From contig CADCDK010000001.1 of the NCBI GenBank assembly GCA_902800185.1, positions 216,023 to 280,022 on the forward strand: a stretch of 64,000 bases of DNA, written 5' to 3'. Below, piece after piece: positions 8,680 to 18,005 of this stretch. A program made the translations under genes and the position numbers. Below the pieces are notes generated by a model, which ran no database searches, was not told the origin of the DNA, and was given only the letters and a program-made list of their open reading frames with translations. Origin of the DNA: an uncultured Prevotellaceae bacterium (GTDB lineage: Bacteria > Bacteroidota > Bacteroidia > Bacteroidales > Bacteroidaceae). Position 1 is the first letter of the stretch, and each line of letters begins with the position of its first letter.

Positions 8680-9726
8680 CTAAACTAAATTCGGAATACC
8701 ATTGAGTTCATTCTGGATATACGTTAGCGAAGCAATCTTCTCTTTCGTTTCCTCCAGATTCAGAATCCTCGTGTTATTCGAATTAAACTCATCAATCAAC
8801 GCACGCTTCACATCACCCTCCTTGAAGTACTTATCATAGTTCAGATCACGGTTATCTGCAGGTACAGCATAGAAGTTACCCATGTCGATAGCCTTAGCAG
8901 CCTCTTCCTTGGTGAGCAAGGTTTCATACATTTTTTCTCCGTGTCTTATTCCTATGACCTTGATCTCTTCTTTCTTGCCACCAAAGAGCTCGCATACTGC
9001 CTCTGCCTGAGTCTGGATGGTGCAGGCGGGAGCTTTCTGCACGAGAATATCACCATTCTTACCATTCTCAAAGGCGAACAGTACCAAGTCAACAGCCTCT
9101 TCGAGGCTCATGATGAATCGCGTCATCTTGGGCTCTGTCAAAGTGATAGGATTGCCCTTACGAATCTGGTCAATCCACAAAGGAATAACCGAACCACGGC
9201 TACACATCACATTACCGTAACGAGTGCAGCAGATCTTCGTGTCACCACTCAGTCGGCTCTTAGCCACAGCTATCTTTTCCTCAATGGCCTTGGTGATACC
9301 CATCGCGTTGATAGGATAAGCAGCCTTGTCTGTGGAGAGGCAAATCACGCACTTCACGCCAGCATCAATAGCTGCATCCAGCGTGTTGTCTGTACCAATC
9401 ACATTGGTCTTCACAGCCTCCATGGGGAAGAACTCACAACTGGGCACCTGCTTCAGGGCTGCAGCATGGAACACATAGTCCACACCCTTCATGGCGTACT
9501 TCAGTGTCGATTTGTTACGCACGTCACCAATGTAGAACTTAATCTTGTTAGCTACCTCCGGCATACGAGCCTGGAAGTCATGACGCATATCGTCCTGTTT
9601 CTTTTCATCACGCGAGAAGATACGTATCTCCCCGATATCCGTTCTCAAAAAGCGGTTCAACACTGCATTACCAAAACTGCCTGTGCCTCCTGTAATCAGG
9701 AGGACTTTGTCTTTAAATACACTCAT
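8680..9726 (-). CDS. fnlA: UDP-GlcNAc 4,6-dehydratase/5-epimerase (FnlA/CapE)
   Basis: 348 residues of extended SDR. The nucleotide motif GGTGSFG is at residues 13-19. The active-site block reads STDKAAYPINAMGITKA, with Met142 and Lys146 in the MxxxK arrangement that CapE/FnlA use instead of YxxxK. It converts UDP-GlcNAc to the 4-keto-6-deoxy intermediate that FnlB and FnlC turn into UDP-L-FucNAc. HAAALKQVP and RYGNVMCSRGSVIP are family blocks. The gene opens a probable transcription unit fnlA, four-helix-bundle gene, fnlB and fnlC, preceded by 294 bases of AT-rich non-coding DNA. Confidence 0.95.
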   Translation of the reverse strand: MSVFKDKVLLITGGTGSFGNAVLNRFLRTDIGEIRIFSRDEKKQDDMRHDFQARMPEVANKIKFYIGDVRNKSTLKYAMKGVDYVFHAAALKQVPSCEFFPMEAVKTNVIGTDNTLDAAIDAGVKCVICLSTDKAAYPINAMGITKAIEEKIAVAKSRLSGDTKICCTRYGNVMCSRGSVIPLWIDQIRKGNPITLTEPKMTRFIMSLEEAVDLVLFAFENGKNGDILVQKAPACTIQTQAEAVCELFGGKKEEIKVIGIRHGEKMYETLLTKEEAAKAIDMGNFYAVPADNRDLNYDKYFKEGDVKRALIDEFNSNNTRILNLEETKEKIASLTYIQNELNGIPNLV

Positions 9727-10020
9727 ATTGAATTACTTGTTATTTATATTAATGTATATTTCTATCACTAAAACATCTAAAGGCACAGAACTTACGAAAA
9801 ATCTGTTTTGACCACATATTCAAAAGACTGCATGGATTTATTTTTGAATACAAATCTCTCTAATTCTACGAATCATTACCTTTAGATGACAATCTTTGTA
9901 AAGATTGCTTTGTAATGAACAAAGATTTTGATTTTCTGAAGTGCTTATGAAAGCGAACTTTCAATACATTTGAGCAAAAAAATCTCATCATCTGAAAGAT
10001 TTTTAGGGCTTTTCGTGCTT
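9727..10020. other. Intergenic region before fnlA with an 8-base palindrome
   Basis: No coding frame stands out in these 294 AT-rich bases. The clearest structure is CAATCTTT-GT-AAAGATTG at 9890-9907, a perfect inverted repeat with a two-base centre, followed by a related AAAGATTTTGA stretch. It could be a regulator site or a weak hairpin ahead of fnlA. I found no confident TAnnTTTG promoter on the minus strand. Confidence 0.35.
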
Positions 10021-10425
10021 TTAGAAGTTTTCGGGATTAAAGACCTCATCCTCTTCCAGCGGATGGTACGGCCCATCTTTGGCCTCAAACAGTACCGTTC
10101 CGCTCTCTAAGCACTTCAAGCTATGCCACTGGTCTGCTTCTATATTCAGCACCACTCCACCCGGTACCATATCTATGGTATCCGTCAGCCGCCCGTCAGA
10201 ATCATAGAAATACTCCTCAAAGTGCCCACGAATGCAGATACACGTCTCAGATGTACCCTTATGCCTGTGTATAGGCATCACCGTCCCTGGCTCCAAAGCA
10301 TTCAGCATCCGTTGCGACAGGTCGTCAGCACTATTCCGCATATCCAGATTGCAACGCAGCCTCGGGTTCTCCTTGGCTTTCGCGCTCAGTTCATACAGTA
10401 TCTTCTTATCTATTATCATTTTCAA
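10021..10425 (-). CDS. wbuC: WbuC-family cupin metalloprotein, copy 2
   Basis: 134 residues, nearly the same as the copy at 3382-3771 through the core (NSADD-SQRMLNALEPGTV, PIHRHKGTSETCICIRGHFE, DMVPGGVVLNIE, QWHSLKCLESGTVLFEAKDG). The C-terminal tail differs (HPLEEDEVFNPENF). Metal-ligand histidines and glutamate are present. Function is unknown; in other species WbuC accompanies the FucNAc genes. The next gene upstream (a nucleotidyltransferase-like protein) is 43 bases away, across an 8-base triplet repeat (TAAGCTAN) near 10449-10472. The start may be Met1 or Met3. Confidence 0.85.
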   Translation of the reverse strand: MKMIIDKKILYELSAKAKENPRLRCNLDMRNSADDLSQRMLNALEPGTVMPIHRHKGTSETCICIRGHFEEYFYDSDGRLTDTIDMVPGGVVLNIEADQWHSLKCLESGTVLFEAKDGPYHPLEEDEVFNPENF

Positions 10426-10468
10426 ATTCCTTGGACTTTTAAACTTCTTAAGCTACTAAGCTATTAAG

Positions 10469-11599
10469 CTAAATACTCGCCGGTTTCAATATCTTAGCCC
10501 AAATACTAGACCAGAATGCAGACCACCTACTTTCACCATAACACATTTTCTGTTTCCAGGCATTCCCCTGCCATCGCTTATATTTATAAATCAGGCGAGG
10601 CAAAAATCCCCTGAGCGATGCCGCAGTATATTCAGGATCAAGTATGTCCTTCAACACTCTCTCCTTCAATTCTGGTACAAACCGCACCTCCGGAAAGATG
10701 CCAATAGGGAATCCCAAATCTTCCACACAAATAGCATTGATGCAACTCACAAACTCCTTCATATGGAACTTTACCAACATCTCTTCCAGCCATTTCCAAT
10801 CTACCTCCTTTGCATGCTTCTCTACAAAGAATGCCCAATCGAGCACCTGCCTCAATGTAATCTCAGCTGCCGCAAAATGGCTCACCATATGACGGATCAA
10901 AAACAGAGCGTGAAGGTTCGGTGATGGGAGATAGACCTTCTCTCCTTTCACCTCCACGTCATGGGAATAATCCATTCCAAGTCTCTTAAAAATCCTCTCC
11001 AGCTCTGCGCTCGACTTGCGAGCATGCACATTTACAAAGTCATAGTGATTCTCAACAGTGAACCCTTGCCATTCAAATACTGTATGGTGGTGATGACTCG
11101 AATCGATCTTGAAACTTGCGCTCGACTTTGTCGCTTTGCACGTCGAAGAATCTTGAAACTTGGAACTAGCAGCCAATGCTGCATCTGCTTCCTTCTGTTT
11201 TCCAAATAGCCAGATATCTATATCCCCACAAGGCCGGTGCTTTGGATTAGGCCAGTCCAATGAACACGCATACCCCTTCAACACCATCATTTTAAATCCA
11301 TGGTTGTTATAGAAATAAGCCAATTGCCCTATCGCCTTTTCATACTCCACATAGTGGTTTTCGTAACAGCTAAGGACCTCCCCAATCCATTGCAGCAACA
11401 ATAACTGCGGAGGACGGCAGTCATCTGGAAGTTTCTCTATCCCATCTAATACAATAGCTGAAAGCCCTTGCTGGATAGCAAGGTTTTCAATTGCCCCCCA
11501 ATTCATCTGTTCAGGAAGGACATCTCTGGAATGACCTATTCCCAAGCACACTAATGACAGAAAAGGATCTTTTATTTCGCTTAATCGCATCTTTATCAA
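10469..11599 (-). CDS. Nucleotidyltransferase-like family protein (NTP_transf_5 type)
   Basis: 376 residues resembling the uncharacterised nucleotidyltransferases found in Bacteroidetes polysaccharide loci. The key block is MMVLKGYACSLDWPNPKHRP followed by CGDIDIWLF, which supplies the paired acidic residues (DID) of the fold. Later blocks are HHHHTVFEWQGFTVENHYDFV and PSPNLHALFLIRHMVSHF. Between the two halves, residues of about KFQDSSTCKATKSSASFKID look like a foreign in-frame stretch: the DNA there carries a 13-base direct repeat (ATCTTGAAACTTG at 11106 and 11150). The substrate is unknown; the polysaccharide role is from context. Confidence 0.7.
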   Translation of the reverse strand: MIKMRLSEIKDPFLSLVCLGIGHSRDVLPEQMNWGAIENLAIQQGLSAIVLDGIEKLPDDCRPPQLLLLQWIGEVLSCYENHYVEYEKAIGQLAYFYNNHGFKMMVLKGYACSLDWPNPKHRPCGDIDIWLFGKQKEADAALAASSKFQDSSTCKATKSSASFKIDSSHHHHTVFEWQGFTVENHYDFVNVHARKSSAELERIFKRLGMDYSHDVEVKGEKVYLPSPNLHALFLIRHMVSHFAAAEITLRQVLDWAFFVEKHAKEVDWKWLEEMLVKFHMKEFVSCINAICVEDLGFPIGIFPEVRFVPELKERVLKDILDPEYTAASLRGFLPRLIYKYKRWQGNAWKQKMCYGESRWSAFWSSIWAKILKPASI

Positions 11600-11652
11600 C
11601 CTAACGATATGATTAATTTTTCATTGTCTCATACGTTACATGGTTAACATCT

Positions 11653-12363
11653 TTATATTACTTCTCCAGCGTACTCCATTTTCTTCCCAAGTACAGTACA
11701 TAATATCATCTGAATGTCCTTTATAAAAGAATAGTGATGATAATAGTAGCAATTTAAACGTACCTTATCAGGGTAGATGACGTTGTCATTATACCACACT
11801 GCAAGTTCCTGATCAGTCATCTTGTCAATTTCCTTCTGGGGAAGAAATTTCCCCTCAGACATCAACCTTCTGACATCTGCCAACATTTCATCCTCCAGAC
11901 GATATTTCAATGTAGCAGGCCCAGTAATCCCTGGTCTCAATTTCAACACATCCCTGTCATCACCTTGTAGATGATCCGCATACCCAGGTACATCCGGTCT
12001 TGGCCCGACAAAGCTCATGTTGCCGATAAGCACATCCCACAGCCCAGGCAGTTCATCCAGTTTATAGTGGCGTAATGTAGAGCCAAGTGGTGTGATACGA
12101 CTATCTCCTGCTACACTCACCGTACTCCAATTCTTATCACCTTTTTTGCCCTCAGCACCTTCGTTATTCTTTACAGGTATCATCGTGCGGAACTTATGGC
12201 ATTCAAACAGCTTACCGCCCTTCCCCACACGTTTCTGCACAAAGAACGCAGGACCGCCAGGCATCTTCACCTTCACCAGAATAGCCACAATAACAAGAAC
12301 TGGCCAAAGGATCAATAATCCTATTAATGAGACCACTAGGTCAAATATGTATTTCAGTATCAT
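11653..12363 (-). CDS. Initiating phosphoglycosyl transferase (bacterial sugar transferase, PglC-like)
   Basis: 236 residues, the short monotopic form. An N-terminal hydrophobic re-entrant helix (residues about 4-31) is followed by FFVQKRVGKGGKLFECHKFR, KLDELPGLWDVL with the Asp-Glu catalytic pair, and MSFVGPRPDVPGY. Such enzymes move a sugar 1-phosphate from UDP-sugar to undecaprenyl phosphate at the inner membrane face and so start the repeat unit. Which sugar is used cannot be read from sequence; a UDP-N-acetyl-6-deoxyhexosamine is plausible given the locus. It is separated from its upstream GNAT gene by 462 bases without a convincing gene. Confidence 0.92.
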   Translation of the reverse strand: MILKYIFDLVVSLIGLLILWPVLVIVAILVKVKMPGGPAFFVQKRVGKGGKLFECHKFRTMIPVKNNEGAEGKKGDKNWSTVSVAGDSRITPLGSTLRHYKLDELPGLWDVLIGNMSFVGPRPDVPGYADHLQGDDRDVLKLRPGITGPATLKYRLEDEMLADVRRLMSEGKFLPQKEIDKMTDQELAVWYNDNVIYPDKVRLNCYYYHHYSFIKDIQMILCTVLGKKMEYAGEVI

Positions 12364-12825
12364 AACAAAAAATTAGGTATTAACTAATCACACTTCTCTA
12401 CTCATCGCAAATCTCACCCCAGTCTACAGAATCGTTGGTAAGAAGAGGAGGAAATCTATATAAAAGTCCTTACATGATTCATCAAATCACCTATGCGTCG
12501 ACACATTGAGACACACTTTCTGATGAGATACGGGTACATACTGAATAACTCATGTCCCTACTATATCCCATGTCACCTGACGTCCGTACGAATTCCACAA
12601 TCCGATCAGCTTTCATATCAAACGGTGAATCATAACACATGAATCTTGAATCCGAATTAGCATACCAAGACATCTGCTTACAAGATTGTATAACGCCTTC
12701 CATTCTCCATCTGTCCATCCGTCTTAATCAGTGATTCCATAAGAATGAAATTCATTGAATCCTTATAAGTATAAAGCAACCTACACCAATTACAAACCTG
12801 TTGTAAAACAACACTTATTCCAATT
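12364..12825. other. Non-coding stretch with one weak minus-strand frame
   Basis: I see no recognisable gene here. A 75-codon minus-strand frame (12718 to 12491, MDRWRMEGVIQSCKQMSWYA...) is open but has no familiar motif, no nearby ribosome-binding stretch, and many Ser, Cys and Met residues unlike its neighbours. It may be a relic of a gene lost between the phosphoglycosyl transferase and the GNAT gene, or chance. Confidence 0.3.
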
Positions 12826-13413
12826 CTATTTTGTTTTTGGTAACTCCTCAATTAGATAGTCTCCGTTTGGCATTTGTTTTATGATTTTAATATCATTCAC
12901 AGCCTTGGTTGATGCGAAAGAGGCAATATTCTCAGGAGAAACCGTTGCAAACATTCTTAAACCAATATTATATGCTATTTCGTTGGCAATCATTCCAAGT
13001 ACCTTTGCCAGTCCCTTACCTCTATGCTGACAATCTACCATCTTACCACGAAAACACTTACCTGTAAAAAAGCTCCTCAAAAACACATATCCAACAATAT
13101 GATTATTTTCAAGCAAAACATAAGCAAGAAAAGATCTATTCATCTGCAATTTCTTTATGCTCGTAGCATCAAATCCATGCGGATGGAAAAACGTATAAGC
13201 CTCGTCTGGCTGCTGTTCGAAGAATGCCACTACCTTCTCTGTAGAAACATCTCTTAAAGGCAATATCTCATAACCATCAGGAACAGCAGAAAAAGAAAAT
13301 CCCTTTAGCCGTCCTCCATATCTCAAGAAAAATAACCACGAGTTTATCTTTTCTATAATATCCCACAGCCACCCAAACTTATCTCGCAATATATGTGCAA
13401 CTTTGTATAGCAT
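12826..13413 (-). CDS. GNAT-family N-acetyltransferase
   Basis: 195 residues. The N-terminal 40 residues are hydrophobic and aromatic (WLWDIIEKINSWLFFLRYGG), then a GNAT core with VLLENNHIVGYVFLRSFF (beta-4) and the acetyl-CoA loop VDCQHRGKGLAKVLGM (motif A, R-G-K-G). It ends EELPKTK. It probably acetylates an amino group on a sugar or a small acceptor; in a polysaccharide locus an amino-sugar precursor is a reasonable guess. It is flanked by 150-460 bases of AT-rich DNA on both sides, so it may have its own promoter or be a recent arrival. Confidence 0.75.
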   Translation of the reverse strand: MLYKVAHILRDKFGWLWDIIEKINSWLFFLRYGGRLKGFSFSAVPDGYEILPLRDVSTEKVVAFFEQQPDEAYTFFHPHGFDATSIKKLQMNRSFLAYVLLENNHIVGYVFLRSFFTGKCFRGKMVDCQHRGKGLAKVLGMIANEIAYNIGLRMFATVSPENIASFASTKAVNDIKIIKQMPNGDYLIEELPKTK

Positions 13414-13565
13414 AATCGTTCAAACCTTATATGTAAGCAAATAACATGATAGTCACTATTCTATCGGAGTGATGCATATCAGCGCTATAAGTAAAACCTA
13501 GAAATCAAAAAAAGTTAAAAACATTTTATTCTGTTATATCCTTTTATATTATATACTTAGCAAAT

Positions 13566-14444
13566 CTACAATTGATATTTGGGCACTTTGCTCCATTCTA
13601 TCATTCCTACAGCATCTTCCAAACCCAAGAAATCACCTGAACTGATAAGTCGTTCCATCTTCTCGAAAACGCCATGGTGACCGAGATTGCTTTTGATATA
13701 ACGCTTGTAGCGATTGAGTAACGTTCCCGGTTCTCGATAATATTCCTCATATTCTGCTTTCGTCTTCAACTTATGCTCACCTTCCAACAAGTCACCGATA
13801 TGGAAATAACACATGTTATAGGCACTATCCTTTATGCGACTTCTAATAAGCCAAAGGGGGAAAAAACGGAAATAGCCGCCACCGGAATAAGCCAGTTCCT
13901 TACCGAGCAGTCTCATAGTCGGAATAGGAAACTCCTTGATGGTGACACCCTGATAGGTGACAAGTGTGGGCTCATGGCTCCCGAACTGAGGAAAGCCCCC
14001 GAAGTCACGCGATGCTGGGAAGACTGAGGCATCTCTTTCGATGCCACACTCAGCCAACACCTCGAACGCCCATTTGTTTTGCTCACCAATAGAGAAAGCT
14101 GGAGCACGATAGCTTACCACCTTCTTCCCAAGGCATTGTTCCAATGCATCTATAGCCGTCCGAGTATCCTCCAAGGCTTCCTGTTGTGTCATCTTATTCA
14201 GCCATTGGTGTGTATTCGAGTGGCACCCCACCTCATGCCCTTTCGAGGCTATCAACTTTACCACTTGCGGGAAGTCTGTCGCTAATTTACCAACACAGAA
14301 AAATGTCGCCCTTGTCTGTAACATTTCTAACAGGGCGAGAATACGACAGAGATGATTATCAAACTCACGGTACTTTTCAGCATGTCCACCTCGATACATC
14401 TTCTCGATGTACCACTCCTCTATATCAAATGTTAGAATATTCAT
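13566..14444 (-). CDS. Polysaccharide deacetylase (NodB-type)
   Basis: 292 residues. NodB motifs are plain: LTFDIEEW (catalytic Asp), GHEVGCHSNTHQW (metal-binding His pair) and SYRAPAFSI (Arg). The C-terminal part (FFPLWLIRSRIKDSAYNMCY FHIGDLL region) matches the extension of deacetylases in exopolysaccharide loci. It removes N- or O-acetyl groups from the polymer or a lipid-linked intermediate. There is no signal peptide, which argues for action in the cytoplasm. Its start overlaps the stop of the ATP-grasp gene by four bases, so the two are translationally coupled. Confidence 0.9.
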   Translation of the reverse strand: MNILTFDIEEWYIEKMYRGGHAEKYREFDNHLCRILALLEMLQTRATFFCVGKLATDFPQVVKLIASKGHEVGCHSNTHQWLNKMTQQEALEDTRTAIDALEQCLGKKVVSYRAPAFSIGEQNKWAFEVLAECGIERDASVFPASRDFGGFPQFGSHEPTLVTYQGVTIKEFPIPTMRLLGKELAYSGGGYFRFFPLWLIRSRIKDSAYNMCYFHIGDLLEGEHKLKTKAEYEEYYREPGTLLNRYKRYIKSNLGHHGVFEKMERLISSGDFLGLEDAVGMIEWSKVPKYQL

Positions 14445-15559
14445 CTGAGTCTCTTGTTTCTTTGGGTTATTTTACCGATTCCTTCTGCCAGCCACGTCCA
14501 CCATGATGAAGGGTCTTGTCTGAAGATGTCTTGATAGTAGAGGTCCTTCCCAATAAATCGCAACCAACTGGGCTTGGCAGTGAACCGCTTGGGTGACTTA
14601 AGCAGCCACATAATATCAAGGCCAAGATAACGCAATGTTTTACCCTGCTGATAATCATCGTGTGGAACTTCTTCATTCATCGCATTCCTGACAATTATCT
14701 CCGGAAAATTAACGCCCGAAATATACGCTGCTCTCAAACTGGCGGGGACACGGGCATTGATCTCGATAATTTTGTATTCTCCATTGTCTAACCGCTGCAG
14801 CACGTCAAAGTCTGCCATTCCTACCCAGTTTAGTTTGTCAAGGCAATCTTTGCAGATTCGCAAGATTTCATCGTTCTCCACTGTCACAAGGCAAGAGCTG
14901 CTGCCCGCATGGACTGGGTACATCCTTATAATCTTGCTGATAGCATACCCCAAGAATCTTCCATCCTTGGTGCGATAGAGCATTACATTATAATAATACT
15001 CCTCGTTCTCTACCAACTCTTGCAGTGTGCATGCTCCAAAACGCTCTCTGACTGCTGGATATTTCTTCTCCAACTCCTCCAACGAGTCAACTCTTGTTAT
15101 ACCACGAGCACCAACCGAAAAGTCGGGCTTGATGAGCGATGGGAATCCCACTGATACGGCAGCTTTATCCGTTGTATTCTCAGAAAGAGCAACCGTCTTT
15201 GGATGAGGTATATCGTTCTCCGCACAAAAGGCCATAAATGCATGTTTATCTCCTACCATCGCTAACAAGTCCTCCGTAGGGCATGTACATTTTATATCAT
15301 ATTTCCCTTCAATAAGTATCTTGTTTTTACTGATATAAGGAACAGTCTTGTCACTAACCGGTATCAACACGTCAAAATGTTCTTTCTCAAAAAGTGACAG
15401 GAGAGATTCATCCATTTCAACATCAGTATATACCTTGTGAAAGAACTTGCTCTTACGACACATCAAGTCCTTAGCCACAATGCTTACCTCATGACGTTCG
15501 TAGAGAGACTCCCCACAGGACAACCCCTGCAGTCCGCCACCAACAATAAGTATTTTCAT
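14441..15559 (-). CDS. ATP-grasp family ligase
   Basis: 372 residues. The N-terminal pre-ATP-grasp domain (MKILIVGGGLQGLSCGESLY) is followed by the ATP-grasp core: FPSLIKPDFSVGARGITRV (ATP-binding lysine and glycine loop), TLQELVENEEYYYNVMLY, VGMADFDVL and YKIIEINARVPAS (metal-binding E and N). The family forms carboxylate-amine or carboxylate-thiol bonds, so it may attach an amino acid or similar group to a sugar of the repeat unit. Four-base overlaps join it to the deacetylase downstream and to a glycosyltransferase upstream, suggesting that the three act on one substituent. The substrate is unknown. Confidence 0.88.
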   Translation of the reverse strand: MKILIVGGGLQGLSCGESLYERHEVSIVAKDLMCRKSKFFHKVYTDVEMDESLLSLFEKEHFDVLIPVSDKTVPYISKNKILIEGKYDIKCTCPTEDLLAMVGDKHAFMAFCAENDIPHPKTVALSENTTDKAAVSVGFPSLIKPDFSVGARGITRVDSLEELEKKYPAVRERFGACTLQELVENEEYYYNVMLYRTKDGRFLGYAISKIIRMYPVHAGSSSCLVTVENDEILRICKDCLDKLNWVGMADFDVLQRLDNGEYKIIEINARVPASLRAAYISGVNFPEIIVRNAMNEEVPHDDYQQGKTLRYLGLDIMWLLKSPKRFTAKPSWLRFIGKDLYYQDIFRQDPSSWWTWLAEGIGKITQRNKRLR

Positions 15560-16746
15560 TCGGACATTTGTTTTATCATTTCTGCATAAACCTTGTCTGT
15601 TGTAAGGTTTTCACATAAAAAATTATAACCATTCTCACCCATATTTTTTCGCAGTTGTGCATCACTATAAATCATATCAAATAGATTATACACGCGCTCC
15701 TTATCGCTGGCTACTGCCCAAAAACCCGCCTTTGCTTTATCTGCGAGTATCTGGCCGTAGTCATTGTTTTTATTAATCAAAGCTAATATCGGTATTTTTA
15801 GCGACATATAAGAAAGAGCCTTCGACGGGCATGTTGGTGCAGCATTGTTTCCATGAATTGATATCAACCCCAAATCTGCAGATTTTACAAAGCGTAAGTA
15901 ATCCTCACGAGGCATGAAGTCAAGAAATATCATATTGGTCAAGTCCTGCTCCTTAGCCATATCTTGCAACGCATCTTTCTTCACACCTTTTCCGATGATA
16001 ACAAAACGGACATTATCGTTATTTAAATAATGTGCAGCCAGGTCTGCAATATTCTCCACACACTGTCCCAATCCGAGATTACCACCAAATAAAACCAAGA
16101 ATTTTCCTTCCAGATGGTACTTTTTCCTCAATTCAGAAGAATCTTCAGTTTTATATGGTTGAAAATTCGTCCAATTATACAATACCGTACACCGAGTCGA
16201 ATTCGGAATTTTATGCTCTTGCTGTATGAACTTGATATTGGCCGGTGACATACACCCCACAATATCAGACAATCTATAACCTAAGTCGGAACGGCGATAT
16301 AAGTAGTTCACCATCCACTGATACCTTATTTCTCCTAGACTTGCAGAGCTCTGCGGATGGATATCTCTCAGAACCATGTATAATTTGGCACCACTCCTCT
16401 TTTTGATATATTTTACAACATCAATCAAAGTAATCGGTGGTGTCGGCATGATTATCCAATCAAACTTCTCATCTTTTAAATAAATCTTGTACGCTCTTTT
16501 GAAAAACCAGGGAAGAGTTGCCATACCGATACCCTTCATTAACAGATTCTTGACATACAAGACAGGTAATGAATGAACTCGGAGGACTCTCATTCCAAGC
16601 TCCATTTGGAAATTAGTTTTTCCTTCCGACCCTGTAATTATGGTAACTTGATGCCCTTCTGAAGCATACTTTTGTGCCATATCCATGTACATGCCTCCAG
16701 ACCTTAGATCTGAAGCAAGATGAAGTAGTGTAAAAAGTACTTTCAT
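15556..16746 (-). CDS. GT4 glycosyltransferase, WbuB-like (candidate L-FucNAc transferase)
   Basis: 396 residues of GT-B fold. The N-terminus is FTLLHLASDLRSGGMYMDMA, the middle has MPTPPITLIDVVKYIKKRSG and RDIHPQSSASLG, and the donor side has FGGNLGLGQCVENIADLA and CPSKALSYMSLKIPILALI. This overall pattern matches the WbuB group, which in E. coli O26 transfers L-FucNAc. With a complete fnlABC set in the locus, UDP-L-FucNAc is the most likely donor. It overlaps the ATP-grasp gene by four bases. The specific donor is inferred. Confidence 0.85.
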   Translation of the reverse strand: MKVLFTLLHLASDLRSGGMYMDMAQKYASEGHQVTIITGSEGKTNFQMELGMRVLRVHSLPVLYVKNLLMKGIGMATLPWFFKRAYKIYLKDEKFDWIIMPTPPITLIDVVKYIKKRSGAKLYMVLRDIHPQSSASLGEIRYQWMVNYLYRRSDLGYRLSDIVGCMSPANIKFIQQEHKIPNSTRCTVLYNWTNFQPYKTEDSSELRKKYHLEGKFLVLFGGNLGLGQCVENIADLAAHYLNNDNVRFVIIGKGVKKDALQDMAKEQDLTNMIFLDFMPREDYLRFVKSADLGLISIHGNNAAPTCPSKALSYMSLKIPILALINKNNDYGQILADKAKAGFWAVASDKERVYNLFDMIYSDAQLRKNMGENGYNFLCENLTTDKVYAEMIKQMSE

Positions 16747-16794
16747 TCAAATACAGTTTTTATAGAACGATACAGTTAGCATGAATGCCTAGCA

Positions 16795-18003
16795 CTAACA
16801 TTTAGAAAGAATATATTCATATTCACTTATATATTCGTGAAATTGCTTTTCTTTTTCAAATACAGAAGCTCTTTTCGTGCACTTCTCTATATAATCAGAT
16901 TTTGGCATGCTACAAAGTTTAATGATAGCATCTCTAACAGCACCAACATTTCCTGTTTCTACAATTATGCCTGTTTCAGAAGTCACCAGCTCCGGCTGTG
17001 CGGTATTATCATATACAACCGCGGGCGTACCACAAGCCATACCTTCAATGGGGGTTAATCCCATAGATTCCCCATATGACAAACTCAATACTACATCTGC
17101 TATTGAATACCACTCAACAAGTTCCGCAACGTTTTGCGTTCTTTCAATACCTAAAATATTATTAGGTAATTTCGTAATCTGTTTCTTGGTTAAACCAATC
17201 ATTACTATTTTATAATCATCAGGTAAAAGTCTGGATAATGAAATATAATCACTATATCCTTTGCCTTCTGTCCACGTCGATGCAACGCCTAATATAATAG
17301 TCTGTCCAAACAGCTGAAACCTTTTACGGATTTCGTCCGTATTATGGGGCCTAAACACATTAAGATCAATCCCATTATATATGGTTTTCAACGGGTATTT
17401 CTTTAAGAAAGATTCTTTGACCACTCCTGCAAGCCATCGAGATACCGTTATTAACGTTATACAGTCCAAGGAAGTAAATGCTTCTTTTTTTCTAATAAAA
17501 TTAGCCTTGGAATTATCAAAAGCATATCGTCCATTTTTAATACAATTGTCACACTCCGTTTTCCATTTATTACAATCATTTTTCCTGTAAAGATAGCAAT
17601 GTCCTGTTATTGGCCAATTATCATGTAATGTCCATACAACAGGGACTCGCATTTCTTTAAGAGCCTTAAACAATATTGTGTAATTTAAATAGTGACCATG
17701 TATATTATGTAGGTGAACTACATCAGGCTTAATTTTCTTTATTTTTCTGGAAAATAACCATGTAGCAATTATAGACCCCATACCTTCTCTATCAAAAAAT
17801 CGATATAAAATATAATGGAGAAACCTTAGTGCTTTATTCCCTATTTTGATAGTCTTAAGTTGTGAGGGATTATGACTACCACCAAAAGCCATGTATACAT
17901 CCCATCCATTTTTTTGAGCAAGTACACCGATTTGCTCTGCAATTCTCCCCGTCGAGCCCCAATTGGCACATACGTTAATCATTAGTAGTTTTGGCATAGT
18001 CAC
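16795..18003 (-). CDS. GT4-family glycosyltransferase
   Basis: 402 residues. GT-B features are MINVCANWGSTGRIAEQIG at the N-terminus, VVHLHNIHGHYLNY, VVWTLHDNWPITGHCYLY, IYNGIDLNVFRP, and the donor-binding LSLSYGESMGLTPIEGMACG with its E-x7-E. The WTLHD...TGHC pattern is common in WcaC-like colanic-acid transferases. It sits three bases from the transferase gene at 18006 on the upstream side, so co-translation is likely. The start may be Met1 or Met3. The donor and linkage are unknown. Confidence 0.88.
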   Translation of the reverse strand: MTMPKLLMINVCANWGSTGRIAEQIGVLAQKNGWDVYMAFGGSHNPSQLKTIKIGNKALRFLHYILYRFFDREGMGSIIATWLFSRKIKKIKPDVVHLHNIHGHYLNYTILFKALKEMRVPVVWTLHDNWPITGHCYLYRKNDCNKWKTECDNCIKNGRYAFDNSKANFIRKKEAFTSLDCITLITVSRWLAGVVKESFLKKYPLKTIYNGIDLNVFRPHNTDEIRKRFQLFGQTIILGVASTWTEGKGYSDYISLSRLLPDDYKIVMIGLTKKQITKLPNNILGIERTQNVAELVEWYSIADVVLSLSYGESMGLTPIEGMACGTPAVVYDNTAQPELVTSETGIIVETGNVGAVRDAIIKLCSMPKSDYIEKCTKRASVFEKEKQFHEYISEYEYILSKC

Positions 18004-18005
18004 AA

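Noticed and set aside
8941-9771. 276-codon plus-strand frame
   Set aside because: Antisense shadow of fnlA, which has clear catalytic motifs.
12491-12718. 75-codon minus-strand frame
   Set aside because: Open but without motif or ribosome-binding stretch and with unusual composition; kept only as part of a non-coding region.
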